This document shows positions 7,195 to 17,081 of a stretch of DNA of 61,150 nucleotides, one piece after another. The first letter of the stretch is position 1. Every line of letters starts with the position of its first letter. This DNA is from a virus. The stretch covers positions 1-61,150 of IMG/VR virus record IMGVR_UViG_3300031704_000002, one strand, 5' to 3'. A model generated the notes under the pieces. It was not told where the DNA came from, did not search any database, and saw nothing but the letters and a program-made list of their open reading frames with translations. A program made the translations under genes and the position numbers.

Positions 7195-7607
7195 AATTTA
7201 TCTCTTCCTTTAACTTTTTTCTTTTTAGGGGGTTCAGGCCAAGCTGGAGCCTTTGGATTAAGTGTGTTGTCAGGCAGATCTCTAAGAGCTTTCCTGTAAT
7301 CAGTCCAAGCTTTCTTGTCTGATTCCACATCTGGTAACAAGAATTTATCCGAAGCTGCTAGCTTTTTATTACGTTTTAGTCTAAATACGCGCCATTCTTC
7401 TTCTTTTCGGCGCTTGTTCTCCTCTTTAATTATGACGTCTTGTTCTTTTTCTACTAGAACTCCGTTAGAAAAGGTTAGATCCTTAGGCTTAACGTTATAA
7501 GAAAATTCTGCGATAAGTTGGCCTTCTTCTAAAACTCTCTCAAGCCACTCACGATTACGTGATGTACCTAGAATTTCTTCTTTGTTATTATACAAAATAT
7601 AAATCAT
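7191..7607 (-). CDS. tail assembly chaperone-like protein
   Basis: 138 residues. The C-terminal half (RNKKLAASDKFLLPDV, then AWTDYRKALRDLP) matches the pattern RN-LLA-SDW-LP...YR-ALRDLP of the Phage_tail_APC family, small proteins encoded next to tail fibre or tip genes that assist their assembly. Start and stop overlap both neighbours by 4 bp. Confidence 0.75.
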   Translation of the reverse strand: MIYILYNNKEEILGTSRNREWLERVLEEGQLIAEFSYNVKPKDLTFSNGVLVEKEQDVIIKEENKRRKEEEWRVFRLKRNKKLAASDKFLLPDVESDKKAWTDYRKALRDLPDNTLNPKAPAWPEPPKKKKVKGRDKL

Positions 7608-10600
7608 TTGAACCTCACAAATATAGAAGAAATACAGTCAAGAAGTTCAATATCACCAGATTCTCCCATCCAGTATACAAATACAGAAAAGAGCGCTTCT
7701 GCAGGATTTCCATTAAAAGATCTAATGTTTTCAAGATCTTTAAGAACGCTTACAACAGTAACGTAGTCGGTTTCTTGTTCTATTGGTGATAGAAGACGTT
7801 GTTTCATAACATGGTAGCCAGTACCACGGACTTTACCATCACCTTGGTATATATCAACAGTTCCTGTTCCTGTTCCTGCAGTAGTAGCAGAGAATAAATC
7901 TCCGGGGTTGTATAAAAGACCTGCTGTACCGGCCATGTTATTCCAGGTGCCTTGAGAGGTAGACCCTAATGATTTTATTATGTAAGTGACCCCAGATATA
8001 ACCGAAGTAACAGGTATGTCAATAATGTTTGTTGTGCTAATAGTACTCCCAACAGATTTAGTCTGTCCTACGGTACCATCCAAAGCATTCCAGTTTGCTT
8101 GCCCCGCACTACCAAGGTCGAGGATTGTGTAAGAGGAAAGGCTATTCATAAATCCACAGCTAACATCCATTAACACATAAGGACTACCCGCTTCAATTTT
8201 ATAACCCCAAGCATCATTATCTGCGACTAAATTAGAGTAAACATGCTCGAAGTTAACAGCAATCTGAACATCAGCATTATAAGCAGGGGGTATATCTAAG
8301 GTAGCCCCGCCCACTAGTTGTAAGAAGTTAATCCCCTGCATAGGTAGGTTTCCCCTATATAAATTATCTTCTAGCTGAGTGATATTACCACCCTTAACTA
8401 TAAGTTTACCACTACCGTCCGAGGATAAGCTTCCATCTCCAATACTGATTTTATCAGCAGTTAAAGTATCGCTTACAAGCAGATTACCATCAATGACTTC
8501 ATCTTGCTTAACCCAAGTAGATCCGGTATAGATCCATACAGATTGACTAGTTGGACTAGCCTGTGCACCTGTATAGAACCAAGCTTGATCACTTGAGATT
8601 GGTGGTGTAGGTGTATTGAGATCAGAGTTCCATCTCGTCTGGGCTGTATAAGCACTAGTAGGAAGAGAGGTAACAGGTATGTTCCATCTCCCCGGACCTC
8701 TAGCACCTACGGGTCCATCTTCACCGTCACTACCACTCATACCAACGACACTTGCCGCAGAGAACTCAGCGGTATTAATGATGTCGGTACTTTCACGACT
8801 AGCCGCCGTAGCTTGAATAGCAAAGAGATACTCTCCCGCATTAAGAGACGGAGCAGTCTGTGCCCAGTTTCCTAGGATACCTGTTAAGACGCCTGTATTA
8901 AAGTTGTAGGTCAAGTCACCAGTAGGATCCGCTGGTGGTGTAGTAGTTGTATTCTTAGCGTAGAGAGTAACAAACGCTGTATTGATACCGTCTTGGCCAG
9001 CCGAAGACTCAACAACCGGATTAGAAAACTCTGTTCCAGCTAGGGAGTTTGTCGCCGTAGTAGCTGAAGCAGTAGCTCTAGTTACCCATAGCTCTTCGTT
9101 TGGATTCAAGCTAGGGGGTAGCTTAGACCACCCGTTGAGGTTACCACCAGTAAGATCTGCTGTGCTAAAGGTATAATTAAATGTACCAGTAGGTTTAGGT
9201 GGTGGGGTAGAACCAGAGGCTAGTTTCTGGAATAACAGAACAATTGCTGAGTTAAGACCATTTTCACCGTCACTACCACCAATACCGCTAGAAACGATAA
9301 CAAACGGAAGAGATATTAGAGCAATAGACGTACCATCATTAAACTGAAAAGTAACAGTTGCAAGTTCATCATTAACACTAACACTAGGTGTAATAAACCC
9401 AACGTTTACTTCATCTGGTATATCCGCTGATCTGTCTGTAACAGGGGCAGACCAAGTATTACCAGAGCGCGACAGTCGGTAACGGTTTCTTGCTACAGTA
9501 AGACCTGCTTTAATAAAGATTACATCAATATCAAGGAATGTATCACTGTAAGTTCCTGCATTAGGATTGTATATGATCTGGCCTTGTGTGACATACACCG
9601 CATTTGATGTGATACCTGAGGTCACAGGTGCTTGGCTAGTAACCTGTATGTTGTCTGAGTAGGCACTAGAATTACCTTGAGTATCAACTGCACAAACCCT
9701 GTAGTTATACAGTGTATTTGGTAGCCTGTTAGAGTCAGTAAACTTAGAACCAACCTCTGTACCAACTAGGGTTGTTGGGTTAGCAAACACAGACCGATAA
9801 ATCTGGTACTCTTTGAAGTCTAGCAGAGGTGAGTTATCAATGTTTTGTGTAACTTCGTCCCAAGTTAGATCAATTACGGTACCCTCGGCAGTAGCCACTA
9901 GGTTTTGTGGAGGTTTAGGGAAAGTACTATCAACACCAGAAGTGAAGGCGATATGTGTAGGCTCAGACTCTAAGCCAGAGGTAAGAATAGTTTTCACTAT
10001 TGCATGGTAATCCTTACCCCCATCGAGGGAGGGTATCCTAACAGAGTTTGATACACTCGTAGCTGTTTGCCGTAATACATCATCTACCTTCTTATACTCA
10101 ATAAGGTAAGAAGCATCATTGTATACAGTATCCCAAGTTAGATCAACGTAAGAGTTAGATACTGCGCCTTTAAAAAATTCTACCCCTGTAGAGGCTTGCA
10201 AATTTGTTGGCTTACTAATAGTAAAGTCAAACACAGGTTGAGAAGTATAAGGAATATCATCTGGCACATTCCAAGCAAACATGTTAGCTGTTACAAGTGT
10301 TGCTTTGACTTTAACAGAAAAATCCACCCTGATTTCAACTTCTTCTGCTTTCCAAATACCATTTGGGGCGTTCGTAAGTTCAGAGTCAATTCTGAAGAAA
10401 TCACCGGGTTCAATCCTAAGACCTTTTCTGCCTAAAGTGATCTCAAGGTTATTTGAGTCACGAGAGATCCTTACTGTTTGCTCAGCTTCAGCCATAGCGT
10501 GGTAAGGTGTCGTAGCATCAGAAGTAATTGTACTCTCATAGACCTTATTGTTGTCTTCAGCTAGGTAAGTGTTATGAACAGTACTTCCTCGCTCGGGCCA

Positions 10601-12070
10601 AGAAATGGAATCCGAAGCAAAGTTCTCAAACTCGTTATTGAAATCAACCGTTACTCGGTTAAACCTTTGAGCGGCTTGACCAAATTCTTCTTGAATGCTT
10701 CCAACACGAAGAATATCATCATCACCAAAGGTGTTGTCTGCATTGATAAGTGCTTCTAGTTCTGCGTCAGTATCAGGATAATTCATAACAAGACGGTATT
10801 TACCATCGTTGGTCCAAACCAAATCTGCAAAAGGAATACCGCTTAAGATAGATTCAATATTATCCCTAACACTTTGGCTGGGATCAATTGTTAAGTTACC
10901 TTCAAACCTATACACATCTTTTCGAGGAGCAGAGATTTCAACGTATTGGCCGATCTCTTCTACGGGCTGACTTAAGAGAGCATAATACTGAGTGGAGGTC
11001 AGCCCGTACTGATCCCAGATCCCCCAGGACTGCTCCTGGCCCCTGGGGGGCTGATAGTCATCAATCGGATTCAGCGACCCAATCGGATCATAGATTTCTG
11101 ATACGAATTTATAGAACTTACCCGTATCAACGGCCTTGTAGATGGTAGACCCTGATGGGTGTCCAAAGTAGTCTTGATCTTTAAGAGACTGTTTAGTAGG
11201 GAAGCCAGAGAGTGTACCGTACTCACGGAGAGGGCCTAGACCATTAACACCACCACCAAACTGTTGGTCAGACATAGCAACCACACCAGCAATACCTGCT
11301 GCTCTACCAAAGGAGTCAATTTCAATTTGGCTATCAAGCAGACCTGCACCGTAGGGTGCGGTCAGATAATCAAACAGAACTTCTACGCGATTGTTAGAGT
11401 ACTCCTTGTATCCGGATATACCATATGATCCCCCTCCAAGGTCGTCAAATGTGCGAATGTGGTTACCTTTAACAAGGAACTGTAGTCGTGGTATGCCACT
11501 GTACTGAGGCTCTTTACGGTTTAGTTTGAATATGTTAGTAGAGTAAGCACAATTAGTGAATTTGTTTGTTGCCGGTTGACCGTTAGCAGTATCAAGAGGT
11601 TCTGCTGTACCACCACTGTAGTGTACGTAGAAGTTATGAGTAAACTTCTTTTTCTGATATTTATAGGTAGTTGAGTTAACAAGAATGTCTTCAACACTCT
11701 CAATTCTTGTACCTTGGGTGTTACACAGAGCAGTGTTAAACATTAGGTAAGAGTTCTTACCAGCGTTGTGGGTACCACCTTCAAAACTAAAGTCTTCCGG
11801 TTGTTTAAAGGCATTACTTGCAGCAGTAACAGCGGGTGTGATTGAGCTACGCACTCTATGGTTAAGCTCAGTACCACCAATAATCTGTTTTCCGTAAATA
11901 ATAGGAAGAGGTCCGACCTCACCCCTTACTGGAATAAAGAAGCCTCGTCTCTTATCAGCCTCCGCCTCAGCCTTTCTTCTTGCCCTGTCTTGTTTTTTCT
12001 TTTGGTTCCTGGCTGAAATAACTTGAAATGCCGCTGAAACGGCAAATAGGACTAAAGACTCAATACCCAT
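7604..12070 (-). CDS. tail tip / central fibre protein with fibronectin type III modules
   Basis: 1488 residues, the largest complete gene here. The N-terminal hydrophobic and basic segment leads into GPLPIIYGKQIIGGTELNHR, seen in phage tail tip (gpJ-like) proteins; residues about 380-620 keep the hub pattern (RFEGNLTIDPSQ, FADLVWTNDGKYRLVM, LGRKGLRIEPGDFFRID). Two fibronectin III-like modules follow (DLTWDTVYNDASYLIEYKKV, IDLTWDEVTQN). The C-terminal third is repetitive and probably contacts the host. It is preceded by three small tail genes, as lambda J is by K/L/I-like genes. Confidence 0.85.
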   Translation of the reverse strand: MGIESLVLFAVSAAFQVISARNQKKKQDRARRKAEAEADKRRGFFIPVRGEVGPLPIIYGKQIIGGTELNHRVRSSITPAVTAASNAFKQPEDFSFEGGTHNAGKNSYLMFNTALCNTQGTRIESVEDILVNSTTYKYQKKKFTHNFYVHYSGGTAEPLDTANGQPATNKFTNCAYSTNIFKLNRKEPQYSGIPRLQFLVKGNHIRTFDDLGGGSYGISGYKEYSNNRVEVLFDYLTAPYGAGLLDSQIEIDSFGRAAGIAGVVAMSDQQFGGGVNGLGPLREYGTLSGFPTKQSLKDQDYFGHPSGSTIYKAVDTGKFYKFVSEIYDPIGSLNPIDDYQPPRGQEQSWGIWDQYGLTSTQYYALLSQPVEEIGQYVEISAPRKDVYRFEGNLTIDPSQSVRDNIESILSGIPFADLVWTNDGKYRLVMNYPDTDAELEALINADNTFGDDDILRVGSIQEEFGQAAQRFNRVTVDFNNEFENFASDSISWPERGSTVHNTYLAEDNNKVYESTITSDATTPYHAMAEAEQTVRISRDSNNLEITLGRKGLRIEPGDFFRIDSELTNAPNGIWKAEEVEIRVDFSVKVKATLVTANMFAWNVPDDIPYTSQPVFDFTISKPTNLQASTGVEFFKGAVSNSYVDLTWDTVYNDASYLIEYKKVDDVLRQTATSVSNSVRIPSLDGGKDYHAIVKTILTSGLESEPTHIAFTSGVDSTFPKPPQNLVATAEGTVIDLTWDEVTQNIDNSPLLDFKEYQIYRSVFANPTTLVGTEVGSKFTDSNRLPNTLYNYRVCAVDTQGNSSAYSDNIQVTSQAPVTSGITSNAVYVTQGQIIYNPNAGTYSDTFLDIDVIFIKAGLTVARNRYRLSRSGNTWSAPVTDRSADIPDEVNVGFITPSVSVNDELATVTFQFNDGTSIALISLPFVIVSSGIGGSDGENGLNSAIVLLFQKLASGSTPPPKPTGTFNYTFSTADLTGGNLNGWSKLPPSLNPNEELWVTRATASATTATNSLAGTEFSNPVVESSAGQDGINTAFVTLYAKNTTTTPPADPTGDLTYNFNTGVLTGILGNWAQTAPSLNAGEYLFAIQATAASRESTDIINTAEFSAASVVGMSGSDGEDGPVGARGPGRWNIPVTSLPTSAYTAQTRWNSDLNTPTPPISSDQAWFYTGAQASPTSQSVWIYTGSTWVKQDEVIDGNLLVSDTLTADKISIGDGSLSSDGSGKLIVKGGNITQLEDNLYRGNLPMQGINFLQLVGGATLDIPPAYNADVQIAVNFEHVYSNLVADNDAWGYKIEAGSPYVLMDVSCGFMNSLSSYTILDLGSAGQANWNALDGTVGQTKSVGSTISTTNIIDIPVTSVISGVTYIIKSLGSTSQGTWNNMAGTAGLLYNPGDLFSATTAGTGTGTVDIYQGDGKVRGTGYHVMKQRLLSPIEQETDYVTVVSVLKDLENIRSFNGNPAEALFSVFVYWMGESGDIELLDCISSIFVRFK

Positions 12071-12633
12071 TAGATTTTCCCCCAGTTAAGTTCAATTTCA
12101 ACGTTGTCGTAGACTTTATCAAAAGAAGTATCAGTGTCTGAGTACTGATTCATACCATCCTTTGAAATCATCATAACGTTTACTGCATCAAATGCATCCA
12201 TGGGGGAACTTCCTTCTAGAGACACAATCATTTCTTCAAAGTCATTAGATATACGAGGACGATCAATTGTTCCGTTGTAGACATTAATAATGTCTGCGGG
12301 GTCAAGCATTGGTTTTCCATCAGCATCAAGAAAACCTACTTTAACGCTAATAGGCTTACCAATAACGTTATTACCTTTGATCTCACTTCTAAGCAATTCG
12401 TCGTTGTCAGAAAAAGTTACTGTGTAAGCCGCCCTATCAACAACAGAATTATTACGGTAAGAGGAAACACTAAGCACCCCCCCATCAGACACATAAACGC
12501 CACCATCAAATGTAATATCAGAAGGGAAAGAAGTAAAACGATAGGTATAGGTCAGGTCTAGCCTGATTAGATAAAATACTCGGATAGGGTCACGGTCTAG
12601 TGCCGCTTGTACATTTGGTGAAAACGTTCTCAT
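12070..12633 (-). CDS. minor tail protein (tail-tip associated, DUF2163-like)
   Basis: 187 residues. The opening (NVQAALDRDPIRVFYLIRLDL then YRFTSFPSDITFDGGVYVSD) resembles tail-tip proteins that start with a beta-sandwich and read the type 'fibre domain on a DUF2163-like core'. It ends on the first base of the tail-tip start codon. Function by context: distal tail or hub component. Confidence 0.6.
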   Translation of the reverse strand: MRTFSPNVQAALDRDPIRVFYLIRLDLTYTYRFTSFPSDITFDGGVYVSDGGVLSVSSYRNNSVVDRAAYTVTFSDNDELLRSEIKGNNVIGKPISVKVGFLDADGKPMLDPADIINVYNGTIDRPRISNDFEEMIVSLEGSSPMDAFDAVNVMMISKDGMNQYSDTDTSFDKVYDNVEIELNWGKI

Positions 12634-12647
12634 GACTGCTCCTTAGA

Positions 12648-13232
12648 TTAGATTTCTTCAACCAGATTCACTGTACCAGCATTAGAAAGAATACCATCAG
12701 AGAATGTAATGCCTTTGATGTCATTAACATCACGACTATAAGTTAGAAGGCAATTAGACCCATGTTGTATTCCTGTAGATGAAGGCACGGACTGAATAAG
12801 GCCGGGGTGAATACGAGTAGAGCCAGAACCGTTCACGGTAGACTCTGTTAAATACACCTTTGAATGGTTTGAAAACTTGATGAATGATCCGGCAGGAATT
12901 AGTCCCGATCCGGAGATGTTAATAGTTGTTGTTCCTGCTGAGTAAGTAGCCGAAGCGTTCATAGAACCAGCCGCCCAAGCTTCATCTACCGAGGGAAGTT
13001 GAGGCATAATCATAGTATCAACTGACCCAATAGCATCCCTAAATACCGATCCCACAAGAGACAGAGAAGAGCTTTCAATTGTGATAAGCTGAAAAGATAG
13101 CTCCCAACGCTGTGCGTTTTGGATACTACGCTCTGTTTTAAGAGAGATAGTATCACTAGAGAACATAGGTTCATTTGATCTAAAGGTTATTGGGGCGGAA
13201 ATCCTGTTTCCATTGTAGAAATAAGCTGTCAT
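12648..13232 (-). CDS. minor tail protein
   Basis: 194 residues, beta-rich (IRFRSNEPMFSSDTISLKT-type N terminus, WELSFQLITIESSS). It sits between two tail-tip accessory genes and overlaps the upstream gene by 4 bp. I do not recognise a named family; the pattern and place suggest a distal tail protein. Confidence 0.6.
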   Translation of the reverse strand: MTAYFYNGNRISAPITFRSNEPMFSSDTISLKTERSIQNAQRWELSFQLITIESSSLSLVGSVFRDAIGSVDTMIMPQLPSVDEAWAAGSMNASATYSAGTTTINISGSGLIPAGSFIKFSNHSKVYLTESTVNGSGSTRIHPGLIQSVPSSTGIQHGSNCLLTYSRDVNDIKGITFSDGILSNAGTVNLVEEI

Positions 13233-13678
13233 TGTTGTTGTCTCCCTATACCGACAATGGTCCTGTCTAAAAGAGGCAATACATCGCTTTGAACAACCAT
13301 ATCTCTTTCATTTATAAAGAATTCCGTATTAGAACCATAAACTAGCGAAGTATTAAGACCTGAGGCTGTTCTACGAGCAATCAAATCACCTTCTCTTACG
13401 TCCTCTAAGTTTTCTATTTTTTGTAGGCCCAACTGAACAATAAATCTATCCATAGCTGGTTGCAGGGATCTAGTCTTTGTTCCTTTCATCATCTCTAATA
13501 CAAAATGTTTGTTACTAAAAAAGGTTTGCCTTGTCCACTTGGGTTGTTGATAGCTATGGTCTACTAACTGTTTATAAACTAGGACTAACGCCCAACAATC
13601 GTTGTGGCCTATAATGATGTTCCCTGTTTTTTTTAACCGGGCTTTCATTTCTTCGATTGCCTCTAAAACTTCTTTCAT
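13229..13678 (-). CDS. NlpC/P60-like tail protein (DUF6950-like)
   Basis: 149 residues. GHNDCWALVLVYKQL carries a catalytic-type Cys as in NlpC/P60 tail proteins (lambda K family and DUF6950), which open peptidoglycan during DNA entry, and LEDVREGDLIAR matches the GD strand. I see no clear catalytic His after it, so activity is uncertain. First gene of the tail-tip operon after the promoter at 13721. Confidence 0.65.
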   Translation of the reverse strand: MKEVLEAIEEMKARLKKTGNIIIGHNDCWALVLVYKQLVDHSYQQPKWTRQTFFSNKHFVLEMMKGTKTRSLQPAMDRFIVQLGLQKIENLEDVREGDLIARRTASGLNTSLVYGSNTEFFINERDMVVQSDVLPLLDRTIVGIGRQQQ

Positions 13679-13720
13679 ACTCTTCTCCTAGTAAGTGAGG
13701 GAGGACCCTAAGGTTTCCCC

Positions 13721-13743
13721 CTCTCTTTAACGTCACCTAATTA
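13721..13743 (-). promoter_or_regulatory. SP6-like phage promoter
   Basis: Minus strand AATTAGGTGACGTTAAAGAG, about 40 bp upstream of the NlpC/P60-like gene. It marks the start of the tail-tip and lysis transcription unit. Confidence 0.8.
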
Positions 13744-13906
13744 TGTGATAAAAAACAAACCCTTAGTTACTCCCTTTTTTTTTTTTTTTCACTTTGAAGC
13801 TTAAGACTTGCTCCAAGACTTGTGAGTAAGTCAATTGGGCTTCCTTTAAAGAGCCGCTAAATGGACGGCCCCGGACAGTGTGTCCTGATCTTGGTTTGTC
13901 GTGTTG

Positions 13907-14057
13907 TCAGGTGACTACGACGTTGTAATCGACGCCATCAGTGAACAGCGATGAAGCAGACCCAAATGTGTATACATCTATCCCGTCACTGGTTTCAGAA
14001 AACGTCAATTCTGTCCCGACGCCGCGCTGCGATTTGGGCGGCTACTGTTTCAGTCAT
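13907..14057 (-). pseudogene. short gene split by a one-base frame change
   Basis: ATG at 14057 overlaps the stop of the upstream gene (translational coupling) and reads MTETVAAQIAARRRDRIDVF then stops at 13995. A second frame continues from the same point as ELTFSETSDGIDVYTFGSAS...DYNVVVT and stops at 13907. Joining the two needs a one-base shift and gives about 50 residues. The rest of the stretch down to 13744 shows nothing else apart from a run of 15 T residues. Confidence 0.4.
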
Positions 14058-14313
14058 CTGCCCGCCTTAACGTTTCAATTTCAGCAAGCAAGGCTTTCGC
14101 GTCGGACACGTCATTCAGAAACGACCGCTCGCAGTGGTCGGGGTTGCGCTGCCAGAAGAATATGGCGTCAATAAACCGCTCACCCCGGCGGCCCTGCCGG
14201 TGCATCCGGGCGCTAACGCTTTCGTTCGGCCCCGTCTCTGTCAAGTCAACCGCCGTCATAACGTTGCCAAGCTGCGACAGGGCCGAACCGATCATGGATA
14301 TGCGCTGCATCAT
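14050..14313 (-). CDS. small hypothetical protein of the fibre module (87 aa)
   Basis: 87 residues, helical and charged (RMHRQGRRGERFIDAIFFWQ, then DVSDAKALLAEIETLRRADD). It overlaps the upstream DUF4376 gene by 4 bp and belongs to the GC-rich fibre block. No family recognised. Confidence 0.7.
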   Translation of the reverse strand: MMQRISMIGSALSQLGNVMTAVDLTETGPNESVSARMHRQGRRGERFIDAIFFWQRNPDHCERSFLNDVSDAKALLAEIETLRRADD

Positions 14314-14714
14314 GGCCAGTACTTATCATTGGTGAAGTCTGCCGGAATCGGGTCCATGGCCTTGATTGCGTGGGCCGCAAAGATGTGCGCGCTCTCGTTC
14401 GCTGCCGCCGCATTGCCAAAGGCAAAGCACGTCTGAGCGTCCATCGTGGTCAAGCTGTTGTCGGCGGCAATCCACGTGAAGTCTGCATTGCCTCTATGCC
14501 ACCGCAGGTCGCCGACCTCTGCTCCACCACCTATGGCAAATCCGGCAAGGGTTGCCGCGCCCGTGATCCGCGCGAGGCTTGCAGTGTCGCAGTCATACCG
14601 TTTGCCAGCAAAGGCAAAAGTTGCGGTCATACGGCGGTCGCGTTCTGCGTTTACTGCGGCGCGGGCTTCGGCAAGCAGGGTGGCTGGGTCTGGTCTGCCA
14701 ATCTTGATAATCAT
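14310..14714 (-). CDS. DUF4376-like tail fibre accessory protein
   Basis: 134 residues with the DUF4376 pattern: RDRRMTATFAFAGKRYDCD, SLARITGAATLAGFA, then WIAADNSLTTMDAQT and a helical C terminus. This domain is found at the C terminus of, or next to, phage tail fibre proteins. Overlaps both neighbours by 4 bp, so it is co-translated. Confidence 0.75.
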   Translation of the reverse strand: MIIKIGRPDPATLLAEARAAVNAERDRRMTATFAFAGKRYDCDTASLARITGAATLAGFAIGGGAEVGDLRWHRGNADFTWIAADNSLTTMDAQTCFAFGNAAAANESAHIFAAHAIKAMDPIPADFTNDKYWP

Positions 14715-14929
14715 GCGCCCACTCCATCAGTCAAATCGGCTTCATCAACAGTCCATTCGTTACGCCATTGGCGGTCTGTTGGAATGTCAGCCACGTCTAC
14801 AATCTTGTACGCCTTTCCAGTCGGCACGTCTTTTGCGGCGATTTCCTCAATTGTCAGCCCGCAATCGGCAGGGATGATAACCGCCACGTTGCCTTCGTCG
14901 TTTTGGTAGATAATGCGTTTGTTTTGCAT
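14711..14929 (-). CDS. conserved fibre-module protein (72 aa)
   Basis: 72 residues (IIYQNDEGNVAVIIPADC, then TGKAYKIVDVADIPTDR). Short proteins of this type lie beside DUF4376 genes in many prophages. Role unknown; probably assists fibre assembly. Confidence 0.7.
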   Translation of the reverse strand: MQNKRIIYQNDEGNVAVIIPADCGLTIEEIAAKDVPTGKAYKIVDVADIPTDRQWRNEWTVDEADLTDGVGA

Positions 14930-14940
14930 TGGGTCGCTCC

Positions 14941-16392
14941 TTACCTGAAAAACATAACTTCTACTGACGGGAAGTCTTCTACGTTAGCACCTGCATTGAC
15001 TGTCTTAATGCGACAAGCAGTAGTTGTTTTTGTTCCACCGTTCGTCCGACCAATTAACACGTCTTTAACTCCACCCGTATCCTCGCCAGAACCGGACATA
15101 GCGTAATTCGCATCCTGCATTGCTGTCGTAAAGTTTACAGTGTAATCACCCACGCCATTATCAGTAACGCTCGATACATTCCCGCCGCCGCGGATTGCCA
15201 CTGTTCCGGTGCCGTTGAAATTTACCCACGCGCGGCAGGCATGCATCGGGGCTGTGCCGCCAGGATCAAGCGTTGCGCCTTTTACGCTTAAACTTTTGGT
15301 AATTTGGACATCACCGCCTGACGTTATTCTCATACGTTCCGTCGGGAATTCTTCGATATCTGGTCTTGTTCCAAATGTTAAAGCCTGTTGATAACCCGAT
15401 ACGGATTCTTGGTCCCAGCCTATGTAGCATCCCGTTTCTTCAAATGAATTAGAAATTCCGAAACCAATATATCCTTTGCCAAGAGTGTCACCACTGCTAC
15501 CAGCACTGTTGATAAACTGAGCAACCATTGAATTGTTTACTTCTTCCACAACACGAAGTTTTTCAGGACTATTTGCAGAAGCCAGCCCTAAGTTAGCGCG
15601 CGCTGTCGTCGCGCTTCCCAGATCGCTTAAATTGTTGGATCGGTGGGCGTAGCGGTTGTCTGGCTGAACAGATGCCGTCCCAAGCGCCGTTCCCTGCCGG
15701 TAAGGTGTCCAGCCGCTTCCATCCTTTTTGGCGACGATAACCCATGCGCTATTTGCCTCATTGCGCACTTTCATGAGGTCGTTATTCGTATCGAACCAGA
15801 GCATGTGCGCAAATGTCGGGTTCGGCTCTGATGATCCGGCATTGTTCGTCGCAATCGCGCTCAGAGCGGTGTTTGTTGTGAAGCCGGAGTCGTTGGTCAG
15901 AAGCGAGATGTTCGATCCAGACACTAGCTTGCCGTCGAGCGCACCCTGCAGCCCCGTGACGGTCGAGATGGCCTGCGTGTGTGCTGCTGGGGCATAGTCG
16001 CTGCTGTCAAAAGACTTAACCTGAGCTAAGTTAGTTACCTCACTGTCCATAAGAGCACCAGCGGATGTCACATTAGCTGTGTCTGTAACGTCTGCGGAAG
16101 CCTCGATGTTGTCCAACTTAGTCTTGTCACCATCTACAAAAGCACCCTCAGTAGGTGGCTGTTGCGCTGTATCTGCAAGACTTCCTTGCGCTGCAGTGGC
16201 GAAGTCTTCTGTGCTAGCCGTTGCTGCAGAACCCGCGTCTGAAATACTAGAAAGGGGCTGTGTACCTGTATGTGTTCCCCTATCTCTTAGTTGAGCGTCT
16301 GTTGCGTTGGCGGTTGCGTTGGAAGCAACGCCTTGAGTCTTGCTGATCCCGGCGTCGATATCTTCACCGGTATGGATACTGTTATATGGCAT
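14941..16392 (-). CDS. tail fibre protein
   Basis: 483 residues, rich in Ala, Ser, Thr and Asn. The N-terminal shaft contains collar-type repeats (GTHTGTQPLSSISDAGSAAT, TAQQPPTEGAFVDGDKTKLD) and LWFDTNNDLMKVRNEANSAW, common in fibre shafts. A beta-rich C terminus (VNFNGTGTVAIRGG, YTVNFTTAMQDANYAMSGSG) is typical of a receptor-binding tip. High Cys-poor, repetitive character fits a trimeric fibre. Confidence 0.8.
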   Translation of the reverse strand: MPYNSIHTGEDIDAGISKTQGVASNATANATDAQLRDRGTHTGTQPLSSISDAGSAATASTEDFATAAQGSLADTAQQPPTEGAFVDGDKTKLDNIEASADVTDTANVTSAGALMDSEVTNLAQVKSFDSSDYAPAAHTQAISTVTGLQGALDGKLVSGSNISLLTNDSGFTTNTALSAIATNNAGSSEPNPTFAHMLWFDTNNDLMKVRNEANSAWVIVAKKDGSGWTPYRQGTALGTASVQPDNRYAHRSNNLSDLGSATTARANLGLASANSPEKLRVVEEVNNSMVAQFINSAGSSGDTLGKGYIGFGISNSFEETGCYIGWDQESVSGYQQALTFGTRPDIEEFPTERMRITSGGDVQITKSLSVKGATLDPGGTAPMHACRAWVNFNGTGTVAIRGGGNVSSVTDNGVGDYTVNFTTAMQDANYAMSGSGEDTGGVKDVLIGRTNGGTKTTTACRIKTVNAGANVEDFPSVEVMFFR

Positions 16393-16403
16393 TGTTGTGG
16401 CTC

Positions 16404-16919
16404 CTACTCTGCAGCGGTAATAAATTCTTCTCCGCCTGATGTGATCAGTTGATCCTCATACGTTGGCGGAGAGGGTATGTACCCGTAAATAATTTCCGGC
16501 TCTGCCCGCGCGACAGTCATCTGAACCCCACTCTTGCCGCTGAGCTGTTGAACGGGAGGTTCAGCGTCAAAGTCTCCGGTGTTGAAATCCCCGACACGAA
16601 TGCGAGTGACCGGAAAGCCCACGCTGAAGCCGTTAGGGGTCGGTCCGGAGGCCCGAACGATTTGCACTCGAAATGTCGCTGTGCTCGACCCGAGATCGCT
16701 CGTGCCTTCAAAGATCACCCGCACCTTACCGGCGACTCGATCTGTATATGAAATGATCTCTTTGCCGAGAATCTGCGCACTTGGGTCATAGATCCTGACC
16801 TCCCATTCTGTGAGATCGAAAGGAGCCCCTAAAGCATCTACGGTCTCCGGTGGTCCAAAGAAATTAAGGTCGACGGCCACGTCACCGCCAGCGTTGTGTA
16901 TAAGCGTAGTCATCGGCAA
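16404..16919 (-). CDS. fibre-associated structural protein
   Basis: 171 residues, likely starting at MTTLIHNAGGDVAVDLNF. Beta-rich with WEVRIYDPSAQILGKEIISY, similar in style to upper-baseplate or fibre-base proteins. It precedes the fibre gene by 11 bp. Family not certain. Confidence 0.6.
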   Translation of the reverse strand: MPMTTLIHNAGGDVAVDLNFFGPPETVDALGAPFDLTEWEVRIYDPSAQILGKEIISYTDRVAGKVRVIFEGTSDLGSSTATFRVQIVRASGPTPNGFSVGFPVTRIRVGDFNTGDFDAEPPVQQLSGKSGVQMTVARAEPEIIYGYIPSPPTYEDQLITSGGEEFITAAE

Positions 16920-17047
16920 TCCCCCTTCATTCTGTCGTCCGTATTAGCCATTATTTTACTCCTTTCATACAGGCCTCCACGGCAGAAGTGCAGGCCTCCA
17001 GACCAGCAGTTCAGATCCTTTTCTTGGTTATCATAAGGGTTAGCCAT
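16910..17047 (-). CDS. small protein (45 aa) of the fibre module
   Basis: ATG at 17047 with a GAGGA site reads MANPYDNQEKDLNCWSGG and stops at 16910, overlapping the next gene. An internal ATG with an even better AAAGGAG site would give only MANTDDRMKGDCR. The coding sequence contains a duplicated GGAGGCCTG. Existence is plausible, function unknown. Confidence 0.4.
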   Translation of the reverse strand: MANPYDNQEKDLNCWSGGLHFCRGGLYERSKIMANTDDRMKGDCR

Positions 17048-17081
17048 TTATATTCCTCAAATTTTCTAGGTGGGTTAGTCT